NCBI RefSeq assembly: GCF_024704385.1
Contig: NZ_JAJDFX010000002.1
Coordinates: 2,294,001 to 2,358,000, forward strand
Source: Cellulomonas sp. P24
GTDB lineage: Bacteria; Actinomycetota; Actinomycetes; Actinomycetales; Cellulomonadaceae
Direction: 5' to 3'
Length of the DNA stretch: 64,000 bases
Shown: positions 28,417 to 36,516 of the stretch, piece by piece
Layout: each line of letters begins with the position of its first letter
Numbering within the stretch: the stretch's first letter is position 1
Notes under the pieces: model-generated
What the model saw: only the letters and a program-made list of their open reading frames with translations
What the model was told of the DNA's origin: nothing
The model's database searches: none
Translations under genes and position numbers: made by a program

Positions 28417-31400
28417 TGCACCTGCACTCGATGACGCTGCAGGCCATCGGACCTTTCGCCGGTCGGCACACGATCGACTTCGAGGCGCTCGGGGCCTCCG
28501 GGATCTTCCTGCTCGAGGGCCCGACCGGCGCCGGCAAGTCGACGCTCATCGACGCGATCGTCTTCGCGCTGTACGGCAAGGTCGCCTCGGCCGAGGCGAG
28601 CGAGGACCGGTTGCGGTCGGGCCATGCGGCCGACGGCGTCGAGAGCGTCGTGGACCTCGTCCTCGAGACCGGCAACGGGATCTACCGGGTCCGCCGCACC
28701 CCGCAGTACGACCGGCCGAAGAAGCGCGGCGAGGGGACCGTGCGTCAGCAGGCGACCGTCAAGCTCTGGCGGCTCACGAGCCTGCCCGACGGCCCGGTCG
28801 ACGACCTCGACGAGCTCGACGGGGACATCGTCTCGACCCGGCTCGACGAGGCGGGACTGGAGCTCCGGCGGGCCATCGGACTCGACCGGGAGCAGTTCGT
28901 CCAGACGATCGTGCTGCCGCAGGGCGAGTTCGCGAGCTTCCTCCGGGCCGACCCCGAGGCGCGCAGCGGGCTGCTGCAGAAGATCTTCGGCACCCAGGCG
29001 TACGAGCAGCTGCAGAGGCAGCTCGAGGAGATGCGACGCGAGGTCGGGCGCGCGGTCGCGGAGGCCCGTGCGGACGTCGGACGCGCGGCGGCGCACTTCA
29101 TCGGGGCCGCGTCGTTGACGGACGACGATCCGGTGGGCGACGTCGAGGGTGGCGACGATGCGGTCGGCGACGTCGAGGGTGACGACGTCGTGGCTGGTGA
29201 CGAGCGGGGCGATGCCGAGTCGGATGTCGTCGCGTCGGACGTGGCCGTGCCGAGAGCGATCGCGCCGGATGCCGGTGGGCCCGAGGAGCGGACGGGGCCG
29301 GCCTCGGAGATCCGTTCCGCCGCGGAGGGCGTCGCGGCCGACCTGGTCGACCTGGTCGACGCTCAGGTCGTGCGACTGCGGCAGGCCACCGAGCGCGCGT
29401 CGGCCGACGCCGCCCGGGCGCGTGCCGAGCACCTGACCGCGCGCGAGGCGCTGGACGCGGCGACCGCCCAAGCCTCCGCGGTCGCGCGCCGTGACGCGCT
29501 CCGCTCCGAGCAGGCGGCGCTCGACGCGCGGTCGGCCGACCACGCGACCCGGCGCGCGAGGCTCGGCGAGGCCAGACGAGCCGCCGTGGTGCGACCGCTC
29601 CTCGACGGCGCCGACCGTGCCGAGGCCGTCTGGAGCACGGCGGCGGAGTCCTGGCGTGCCGCCGTGGCTGCGGCGCCCGCCGAACTCGTCGCACTGCTCA
29701 GCGACCTGGACGTGGACGCGCTGGATGCCTCCCGGGCGCGTGATCGTGAGGTCGTCGCGACGCTCGAGCGGGTCGTCGCGATCGAGGACGGGCTTCCGGC
29801 GCTGCGAGCATCGCGGGAGCAGCTCGCGGCCGAGCTCGTCAGGATCGACGACGACCTCGTGGCCGTCGAGCAGGATCTCCTCGCCCGGCCTGAGGAGCGG
29901 CGACGGATCGTCGCGCAGCAGGCCGGTGCCGCCACCCTCGCCGGTCAGGTCGGGTCGCGGCAGGAACGCGCGCGCGCCGTCCGCGCCGTCCTGACGCACG
30001 CCCAGGACGCCGAGCGCACCCGGACCGAGCTGGCGACCGCCTCCGATCGGCACCGCGCCGCGGTGGAGACGGCGCGCGCCGCCCTTCGGGCCGAGACGCA
30101 CCTGCGTGCCGCACGGATCGAGGGCATGGCCGGGGAGCTCGCCGCCGCGCTGCGGACCGGCGAGCCCTGCCCGGTCTGCGGTGCGGTCGAGCACCCGGCA
30201 CCGGCCCAGGTCGGTGCCGACCACCCCGACCCGCAGGAGATCGAGGACGCCGCGCAGGCGCGCGCCGTCGCAGACGGGGAGCTCGCGCGACTCGCGGCTG
30301 CGACTGCCGCACTCGCGGAGCGGCTGACCGCTCACCTCGCAGCGACGGGCGGCCTCGAGGTCGCCGAGGCGGAGTCGCAGCTCGCCGAGGCCGAGGCCGG
30401 AGTGACCGAGGCGGAGGCCGCCCAGGAGGACGTCGCACGCCTGCAGCGCGAGCTCGACGAGCACGATGCCGCGACCGAGGCCGCGCGGGCTCAGGCCGAC
30501 ACGCTGCGGACGACGCGCGCGTCGTCGTCGCGGCTGACGGCGCTGGATGCGACGCTCGCCGACCACGAGCGCGAGATCGCGACGGCACGCGGCGCCGCGT
30601 CGTCCGTGCGCGAGCGCCGCGCGGCGCTGAAGGAGCGCATCGCCGGTGCGGACCGCCTCGTGACCGCGTCGCGCGCCGTCCAGGAGGCCGAGCGTGCCCG
30701 TGAGCTCCGCCGGCTGGAGCTCGACGACGGGCTGCGCGCGCACGGCTTCGCCGAGGTGGCCGAGGCCCGGGGTGCGCTCGTGGAGCCCGCCGCCCTTGCC
30801 GCGCTCGAGGACGCGGTGACCGCGCACGAGGCCGCCGTGGTTCGCGTCACCGCCGGCCTCCGTGCACCGGAGCTGGCGGACCTCCCCGAGGTGGTCGAGC
30901 TCGACCTCGCCGGGGTGCGGGTGCGGGCCGAGGTGGCCGAGCGACGGTCGGACGCCGCCGCGAGCGCGCTCGCCGTCGCGGGCCGTCGCGCGGCCGACGC
31001 CTACGCTGCGTCCGTCGAGGTGGCCGCGACCGTCGCACGTCACGCAGCAGCGGCGCGCGACGCCGCTCCCGTGATCCGCATGGCCAACCTGGCGACCGGT
31101 GCGGGGTCGGACAACGCGCGTGCGCTGAGCCTGGCGACGTTCGTGCTCGTGCGCCGCTTCGAGGACGTCGTCGCCGCGGCGAACGAGCGCCTGCTGCTGA
31201 TGTCCGACGGACGGTTCGAGCTCGTGCGGAGCGACGAGCGAGAGGACACGCGCGCACGGCGCACCGGCCTCGCGATGAAGGTCGTCGACCACCGGATCGA
31301 GGCCGCGCGCGACCCGCGGACGCTCTCGGGCGGCGAGACCTTCTACGTGTCGTTGTGCCTGGCGCTCGGCATGGCGGACGTCGTGACCGCCGAGGCCGGG

Positions 31401-31619
31401 GGCATCGACCTGGGGACGCTGTTCGTCGACGAGGGTTTCGGCTCGCTGGACCCGCACACGCTGGACGCCGTGCTGGCCGAGCTCGGCAAGCTCCGTGCCG
31501 GCGGGCGGGTGGTCGGCGTCGTGTCGCACGTCGAGGCGATGAAGCAGCAGCTCGCCGACCGGATCGAGGTGCGCCGGCTCCCGGACGGGTCAAGCACGCT
31601 CACGGTGCGCGCGGGCTGA
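28416..31619 (+). CDS. sbcC: exonuclease subunit SbcC (Rad50-like ATPase)
   Basis: The SMC-type ATPase partner of SbcD (1067 aa). Walker A is GPTGAGKSTLIDA near residue 35. Long coiled-coil arms flank the zinc-hook CPVC (about 585-588). The C-terminal ABC signature LSGGETFYVSL and Walker B TLFVDEGFGSLD are intact. At about residues 232-310 there is an acidic, Val/Asp/Gly-rich insert with a duplicated GDVEGGDD-type unit that breaks the first coiled coil and is atypical. It is translationally coupled to sbcD. Confidence 0.96.
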   Translation: MHLHSMTLQAIGPFAGRHTIDFEALGASGIFLLEGPTGAGKSTLIDAIVFALYGKVASAEASEDRLRSGHAADGVESVVDLVLETGNGIYRVRRTPQYDRPKKRGEGTVRQQATVKLWRLTSLPDGPVDDLDELDGDIVSTRLDEAGLELRRAIGLDREQFVQTIVLPQGEFASFLRADPEARSGLLQKIFGTQAYEQLQRQLEEMRREVGRAVAEARADVGRAAAHFIGAASLTDDDPVGDVEGGDDAVGDVEGDDVVAGDERGDAESDVVASDVAVPRAIAPDAGGPEERTGPASEIRSAAEGVAADLVDLVDAQVVRLRQATERASADAARARAEHLTAREALDAATAQASAVARRDALRSEQAALDARSADHATRRARLGEARRAAVVRPLLDGADRAEAVWSTAAESWRAAVAAAPAELVALLSDLDVDALDASRARDREVVATLERVVAIEDGLPALRASREQLAAELVRIDDDLVAVEQDLLARPEERRRIVAQQAGAATLAGQVGSRQERARAVRAVLTHAQDAERTRTELATASDRHRAAVETARAALRAETHLRAARIEGMAGELAAALRTGEPCPVCGAVEHPAPAQVGADHPDPQEIEDAAQARAVADGELARLAAATAALAERLTAHLAATGGLEVAEAESQLAEAEAGVTEAEAAQEDVARLQRELDEHDAATEAARAQADTLRTTRASSSRLTALDATLADHEREIATARGAASSVRERRAALKERIAGADRLVTASRAVQEAERARELRRLELDDGLRAHGFAEVAEARGALVEPAALAALEDAVTAHEAAVVRVTAGLRAPELADLPEVVELDLAGVRVRAEVAERRSDAAASALAVAGRRAADAYAASVEVAATVARHAAAARDAAPVIRMANLATGAGSDNARALSLATFVLVRRFEDVVAAANERLLLMSDGRFELVRSDEREDTRARRTGLAMKVVDHRIEAARDPRTLSGGETFYVSLCLALGMADVVTAEAGGIDLGTLFVDEGFGSLDPHTLDAVLAELGKLRAGGRVVGVVSHVEAMKQQLADRIEVRRLPDGSSTLTVRAG

Positions 31620-31726
31620 GGAGAGCCCCGGGGCCTTCGCCGGCTCGTCGAGACCGCGCCACACGCCCGACGCGATCGGGCCGACGCGACTGACTCGCGC
31701 AACCTCTCGGTCTCACCGGCCGGTCG

Positions 31727-32146
31727 TCACCAGGTCCAGCCGAGGGCGGTGAGCTCGACCTCCTCGCGGAGCCGCTCGTCGAACCTCTTCTCCTCCGGCA
31801 CCGAGAAACTCATGCGCGGTCCGGGCTCGAGCCCCGCGAGCCGGCACGCCTCGGCGAGGAGGTCGTCGTAGGCGACGCGCGCCGCGTGCAGGTGGTGCGC
31901 CCGGGCGTACAGGTGGGGCTCGTCCTCGATCGCCCGGATGTCCGCCGCGATCACGGAGAGACGCATCTGGACCGACAGCACCTCGAACGGATCGGCTTCC
32001 TTGGGCTTGTGGCGCAGGTGCTTCGCCAGGCGCTCGAGGCGTTCGGCGGCACGCGTCCGCCAACGGGTGGTCCGTCCCGCCGAGGGCACTGTGAAGGAGG
32101 CGATACCGAAGACCACCGCGGGAACCATGATGCGAACCCACGTCAT
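31727..32146 (-). CDS. hypothetical protein with N-terminal membrane segment
   Basis: A 139-aa protein: residues 4-20 are hydrophobic (IMVPAVVFGIASFTVP), followed by a very basic stretch and then helices rich in Arg/Glu/Ala. Ribosome site GAGGAG lies 6 nt before ATG 32146, and a TAGCCT hexamer about 40 nt upstream may be its -10. It is convergent with sbcC. No family recognised; it may be a membrane-tethered helical protein. Confidence 0.65.
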   Translation of the reverse strand: MTWVRIMVPAVVFGIASFTVPSAGRTTRWRTRAAERLERLAKHLRHKPKEADPFEVLSVQMRLSVIAADIRAIEDEPHLYARAHHLHAARVAYDDLLAEACRLAGLEPGPRMSFSVPEEKRFDERLREEVELTALGWTW

Positions 32147-32178
32147 GACAGGCTCCTCGCCATTGAGGTAGTACCAGG

Positions 32179-33636
32179 CTAAGGCGTCCGGAGCGCCTTG
32201 TCTCCCCTGTGGATCCGCTCCGTCGTGCGGCCGGAGAGCGCGAGGGCGAGCATGCCGGTGGCCGCTGCGACGGCGAAGCACGTCACGAACGCGACGGGCC
32301 GTCCGGGACCTCCGAGGACGACGAACAGCCCACCGCTGAGCGCCAGCATCGAGGCGCTGGTGACGGCGTCCACGACCTGCAGGGCGGAGCTGTTCACGCC
32401 CTGCTCCGCGGGGGACGACAGCCGCAGGGTCAGCAGCGACAGCGTCGGGATCGTCACGCCCATCCCGAACCCGGCGAGGCACCAGCCGACGAACGCGGCC
32501 GCGAGCGGGAAGGCCGGCACGAGCATCAGCCCGGCGGTCCCGATCCCCGCGAGGACGCTGATCGTGCCGATGCGCAGGAGCGCCGCGTCGGACCACCCGG
32601 AGGCGCGTCCGCGGAGTGCCGACCCGGCCGCCCAGGCGACCGCCGTCGCCGTGAGGAATGTCCCGGCCGCGGCGGCGCTCAGGCCACGGTGGGTGGTGAG
32701 CAGCAGCGGGACGAAGATCTCGGTGCCGAAGTACGCGGCGCTCAGCAGCCCCCGCAGGCCGATCGCGGTCGGCAGCCCGCGCCGCGACCGCAGGGTGCCC
32801 GCGGGGACGAGCTGCGGGACGGAGACGGCCAGGGCCGCAAGACCGCCGACCACCCAGATCGCCATCGCGGTCCCTCGCTGCTGCCCGCCGTGGTGCAGCG
32901 CGAGCACCCCGGCCGCGGCCACCACCGACAGCACGGTGCGGCGACGGGCGGCGTCCTGCGACGGGTCGTGCGCCGACGCGTCGGACGTGGCACCGCCGCT
33001 CGGCATCGCCCGCAGCGCCGGGCGGAGCACCAGGAGCGCCGGGACCGCGAGCATCGGCACGCCGAGGAACACCCATCGCCACCCGAGGTGCTCGACGATC
33101 AGCCCGGCGATGCCCGGGCCGACGATGCCGGGCACCACCCACGCGGCCGCGAACGACGCGAAGACGCGCGGCCGCACCGGTTCGGGGTACACGCGGGCGA
33201 CGACGACGTAGAGCGCGACGATCAGCATGCCGGAGCCGATGCCCTGGACGATCCGCCCGACGACGAGCACGAGCATCGTCGGCGCGAGTCCGGCGACGAG
33301 CAGACCGATCACGAACAGGCCGACCCCGACGAGCAGCGGCGACGTCGGGCCGCGACGGTCCGTCCACGTGCCCGCCACGGTCATCCCGATCACTCCGGAC
33401 GCGAGGGGGCCCGCGAAGGCCGTCGCGTAGAGGGCCATGCCGTGCAGGGCCGTCGCGACCCAGGGCATCGCGGTGGCGACCGCGAGCGACTCGAACGCGG
33501 ACAGGCCGATCAGCGCGACCATGCCGATCGAGAGCGTGCGGTACCGACCGGTGAAGGGGCTGAGGCTCGTGCGCCCGGGTCCGTCCGTCGGGGAGTCCGC
33601 CGTGGTGGTCGCGTCCTGGCGGGCGGCGTCGGTCAC
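32179..33636 (-). CDS. MFS transporter, drug-efflux type, in the SoxR regulon
   Basis: A 485-aa major facilitator with about 14 hydrophobic segments. The loop after helix 2 (GTWTDRRGP) and helix 5 (VVPGIVGPGIAGLI) fit drug:proton antiporters. GTG 33636 follows AGGAG at 5 nt. It is transcribed divergently from soxR, and its promoter (TTGACC-19-CAGGCT, minus strand) has the long spacer of MerR-family targets with the SoxR palindrome inside the spacer. So it should be switched on by redox-active compounds and may expel them. The substrate is unknown. Confidence 0.85.
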   Translation of the reverse strand: MTDAARQDATTTADSPTDGPGRTSLSPFTGRYRTLSIGMVALIGLSAFESLAVATAMPWVATALHGMALYATAFAGPLASGVIGMTVAGTWTDRRGPTSPLLVGVGLFVIGLLVAGLAPTMLVLVVGRIVQGIGSGMLIVALYVVVARVYPEPVRPRVFASFAAAWVVPGIVGPGIAGLIVEHLGWRWVFLGVPMLAVPALLVLRPALRAMPSGGATSDASAHDPSQDAARRRTVLSVVAAAGVLALHHGGQQRGTAMAIWVVGGLAALAVSVPQLVPAGTLRSRRGLPTAIGLRGLLSAAYFGTEIFVPLLLTTHRGLSAAAAGTFLTATAVAWAAGSALRGRASGWSDAALLRIGTISVLAGIGTAGLMLVPAFPLAAAFVGWCLAGFGMGVTIPTLSLLTLRLSSPAEQGVNSSALQVVDAVTSASMLALSGGLFVVLGGPGRPVAFVTCFAVAAATGMLALALSGRTTERIHRGDKALRTP

Positions 33637-33670
33637 AGCTGGCTCCTGATCGTCTGCGGGTGCGGGCCTC

Positions 33671-33701
33671 AGCCTGCAACCTCAACCAGGGTTGAGGTCA
33701 A
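33671..33701 (-). promoter_or_regulatory. SoxR operator in the 19-bp spacer of the exporter promoter
   Basis: CCTCAACC-AG-GGTTGAGG (33680-33697) is an 18-bp palindrome matching the SoxR box. On the minus strand the -35 TTGACC (33701-33696) and -10 CAGGCT (33676-33671) are 19 bp apart. That over-long spacing is what SoxR untwists on oxidation. The box also lies 22 bp upstream of the soxR start. Confidence 0.88.
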
Positions 33702-33718
33702 CCGCCTATTCTCGCCCC

Positions 33719-34177
33719 GTGACAGTCTCCTCCACCGCGAACGTGCTCACGCCCGGTCAGGTCGCGGAACGGAGCGGGGTCGCCGTCTCGACGCTCCACT
33801 TCTACGAGCGTGAAGGGCTGATCCACGCGCACCGTACCGCGGGCAACCAGCGGCGGTACGCGCGCGAGGTCGTCCGCCGGGTCGCCTTCATCCGGGTGTC
33901 CCAACGCGTCGGAATCCCGCTCGGCGAGATTCGCGACGCTCTGGCGACCTTGCCGGACAACCGGACCCCGACCGTTCGTGACTGGGCGCGCCTGTCGCGC
34001 CGGTGGCAGGACGACCTGGACCGTCGCATCGCCGACCTGACGAGCCTGCGGGACGACCTCACGAGCTGCATCGGCTGCGGCTGCCTCTCGTTGCGCTCGT
34101 GCCGGCTCACGAACCCCGACGACGTGCTCGGGGCACAGGGGCCCGGGCCGCGACGACTCCGGGGCGCCGACGGCTGA
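33719..34177 (+). CDS. soxR: redox-sensitive transcriptional activator SoxR
   Basis: A MerR-family activator with a [2Fe-2S] sensor (152 aa). The winged helix is at about residues 8-75 (LTPGQVAERSGVAVSTLHFYEREGLI). The dimer helix is followed by the cluster cysteines C117, C120, C122 and C128, the exact CX2CXCX5C of SoxR. GTG 33719 is 6 nt after TATTCT (33707-33712), so the transcript is likely leaderless. In actinobacteria SoxR responds to redox-cycling metabolites rather than superoxide itself. The divergent exporter is its evident target. Confidence 0.95.
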   Translation: MTVSSTANVLTPGQVAERSGVAVSTLHFYEREGLIHAHRTAGNQRRYAREVVRRVAFIRVSQRVGIPLGEIRDALATLPDNRTPTVRDWARLSRRWQDDLDRRIADLTSLRDDLTSCIGCGCLSLRSCRLTNPDDVLGAQGPGPRRLRGADG

Positions 34178-34362
34178 GGGGGTCACAGCTGTGCGGGTCA
34201 CGGCTGAGCAAGCCGGCGGCTGCGCGGCACGGCGGCTGCGCGGCACGACGGGCTCGATGTCGGGGCGTGGTCGCATGACGACGGGCCGCACCCCGACAGG
34301 GCGCGCCGACCGCCGCGGTACTGTCGCCCCAGGAGCGCGGACCGCACGGAAGGACGGCAGCC

Positions 34363-34704
34363 GTGATCACGTACCTGCTCGTCGCCGGGCTCGGTCTGGT
34401 GTTCCTGCTGGTGTCCCTGGTCGTCCGGGTGCTCCTGGACGAGGTCCGGATCGGCCGCGTGGGCGTCTCCGGGCCGACGATCGGCAACGCCGCCGTCGTG
34501 CTCGGCCTCGTCGGCGCCCTGGCGGTCGCGAACGATGCCTCGACCGGCGTCGCCAACGGCGTCGCAGTCGCCGGGGCTCTGACCGCTGCCGTCCTCACCC
34601 AGGTTGGCGTCGACCGTCTCGCCGCCCGGCCGGGCGAACCCGCTGGAGACGGCGAACCCGCTGCGGACCATGAACCCGCTGCGGACCGCGAGGCACGTCC
34701 GTAG
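34363..34704 (+). CDS. small membrane protein of unknown function
   Basis: A 113-aa protein with two or three hydrophobic segments (about residues 2-22, 42-56 and 65-80) and a hydrophilic tail made of a repeated GEPA/HEPAAD unit encoded by 18-bp repeats. GTG 34363 follows GGAAGGA. No family recognised. Upstream a 15-bp direct repeat (GGCTGCGCGGCACG twice, about 34217-34246) is present. A TACTGT hexamer near 34318 may be its -10. The next gene starts 9 bp after its stop. Confidence 0.6.
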   Translation: MITYLLVAGLGLVFLLVSLVVRVLLDEVRIGRVGVSGPTIGNAAVVLGLVGALAVANDASTGVANGVAVAGALTAAVLTQVGVDRLAARPGEPAGDGEPAADHEPAADREARP

Positions 34705-34713
34705 GGTGGGCGC

Positions 34714-35463
34714 ATGGTCGCGGCGGAGCTCATCGGTGTCGTCGGCCCGCACCTCTTGTCCCCGGTCGTCCCTCTGTGGGAGCGGGCCAGCGCCGTCCAG
34801 CCCCCACCGTCGGGCCAGGTCATCGCGGCGACCGCCGCCGTGGCGTTCCTGCTCGTCGCGGTCCCCGGGCTCTGGGCCCGCACGCGGCACGCGGTGACGA
34901 TCGTCCACGAGGGTGCGCACGCCACGGCCGCGGTCCTCACCGGGCGGCGGCTCACCGGGATCCGCCTGCACTCCGACACGTCGGGGCTCACGGTGTCCGT
35001 CGGGCGCCCGACCGGGGCAGGCATGGTGACCACGGTGCTCGTCGGGTACATCGGGCCGGCACTGCTCGGTCTGGGGTCGGCGGCGCTGCTCCGGGCAGGT
35101 CATGCGGTCGGGCTCCTGTGGTTGCTGCTCGTCGCGCTCCTCGTGCTGATCGTCCAGGTGCGCAACTGGTTCGGGCTGTGGTCGATGCTCGTCTTCGGTG
35201 CGCTGATCGTCGCGGTCACCTGGTGGGCCTCGGCGGAGGTCCAGGTGGCGTTTGCCTACCTCGTGACGTGGTTCCTGCTGATCGCTGCGCCACGGCCCGT
35301 GATCGAGCTGCAGCGGCTGCGGCGACGCCGGCGCACCAGCGGGTCCGACGCCGACGTCCTCGCACGGCTCACCCACCTCCCCGGGCTCGTCTGGGTCGGG
35401 TTCTTCCTGGTGGTGGACGTGGGGGCGCTCGGGCTCGGCGGGTGGTGGTTGCTCGGGCTGTAG
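34714..35463 (+). CDS. M50-type membrane zinc metallopeptidase
   Basis: A 249-aa integral membrane protein with about six hydrophobic segments. HEGAH (65-69) supplies the HExxH zinc motif in a membrane-proximal helix, as in the compact M50B-like peptidases of actinobacteria. A second signature Asp may lie in the RNWFGLWS segment, but the classic NxxPxxxLDG block is not evident. No PDZ or CBS domain. ATG 34714 is 6 nt after TAGGGT (34702-34707), so leaderless. The substrate is unknown, and a non-proteolytic role cannot be excluded. Confidence 0.75.
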   Translation: MVAAELIGVVGPHLLSPVVPLWERASAVQPPPSGQVIAATAAVAFLLVAVPGLWARTRHAVTIVHEGAHATAAVLTGRRLTGIRLHSDTSGLTVSVGRPTGAGMVTTVLVGYIGPALLGLGSAALLRAGHAVGLLWLLLVALLVLIVQVRNWFGLWSMLVFGALIVAVTWWASAEVQVAFAYLVTWFLLIAAPRPVIELQRLRRRRRTSGSDADVLARLTHLPGLVWVGFFLVVDVGALGLGGWWLLGL

Positions 35464-35580
35464 GGGACACTGGCGCCCGACAGGTGCAGCGGCGGTCGTC
35501 GAGGTGATCCCTCCGTGACCGGGCAGGTCGGCCCCGGTCAGTGCGTGCGCACGCCCTCCCGCGAAACGGAGCCCGACGCC

Positions 35581-36318
35581 ATGAACGACCAGTACCCGCT
35601 CGCCGTCAGGCTCACGTGCGAGCTCCTCGGCACCGCGATCCTCATCGTCCTGGGCAACGGTGCGGTGGCGAACGTCCACCTCAAGGGCGCGAAGGGCTAC
35701 CGCGGCGGCTGGGGGCTGATCGCGATGGGCTACGGGTTCGGCGTCATGATCCCGGTGCTCATGTTCGGGGGGATCAGCGGGGCGCACATCAACCCCGCGA
35801 TGACGATCGGGCAGGCGATCTCGGGCATGTTCCCGTGGAGCCTCGTCCCGGCGTACGTCGGCGCGCAGCTGCTCGGCGCGATGCTCGGCCAGCTCGCGAT
35901 CGTCGCGACGCACAAGCCGTACTACGACCTCACCACCGACACCGACGACGTCCTCGCGACGTTCGCCACGGTCAACGCCGCGCACAGCAGGCTGAACGGG
36001 TTCGCCAACGAGGTCCTCGGCACGTTCGTCCTGATGTTCGCGGCACTCGCGATCCTGCACTCGCCGGTCACGGCCGCGGAGCCGGGCGTGGCGCACCTCG
36101 CGATCGGGTTCCTCGTCTGGGCCCTCGTCGTCGGCCTCGGCGGACCGACCGGCCCCGCGCTCAACCCCGCCCGCGACCTCGGCCCGCGGCTCGTCCACGC
36201 GATGCTGCCCCTGCGGCACAAGGGCAGCTCCGATTGGCACTACTCCTGGGTCCCGGTCGCGGCCCCGCTGCTCGGCGGGGCCGCGGGCGTCGCCGCCTGG
36301 CAGGGGCTCCTCGGCTGA
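35581..36318 (+). CDS. glpF: MIP family channel, glycerol facilitator-like
   Basis: An aquaglyceroporin (245 aa, six transmembrane segments plus two half-helices). Both NPA boxes are intact: GAHINPAMT (71-73) and GPALNPARDLGPR (195-197). The Asp after NPAR and the RDLGPR context are the glycerol-facilitator type rather than the water-only type. ATG 35581 follows GGAG at about 8 nt. No glycerol kinase or dehydrogenase is adjacent, so physiological substrate and regulation are open. Confidence 0.88.
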   Translation: MNDQYPLAVRLTCELLGTAILIVLGNGAVANVHLKGAKGYRGGWGLIAMGYGFGVMIPVLMFGGISGAHINPAMTIGQAISGMFPWSLVPAYVGAQLLGAMLGQLAIVATHKPYYDLTTDTDDVLATFATVNAAHSRLNGFANEVLGTFVLMFAALAILHSPVTAAEPGVAHLAIGFLVWALVVGLGGPTGPALNPARDLGPRLVHAMLPLRHKGSSDWHYSWVPVAAPLLGGAAGVAAWQGLLG

Positions 36319-36334
36319 CCCCGTCACCCGGCAC

Positions 36335-36428
36335 GGAGGCGGCGACACGTCGTGCGGAGGCGGCGACACGTCGTGCGGAGGCGGCGACACGTCGTGCGGA
36401 GGCGGCGACACGTCGTGCGGAGGCGGCG
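36335..36428. repeat. 21-bp tandem repeat, 4.5 copies
   Basis: Four exact copies of GGAGGCGGCGACACGTCGTGC (described as unit 36335-36355, then at 36356, 36377 and 36398) and a half copy to 36428. Each contains the palindrome CGACACGTCG. It lies upstream of the large helicase gene. Confidence 0.95.
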
Positions 36429-36516
36429 TGCGGTGCGATGACACGCGTGCGCAGCCGGGCCTTGTACCCTGCGCGTTGACGCACGCGTGGTGCACGCGGA
36501 CGGGAGGGCGACGCGG

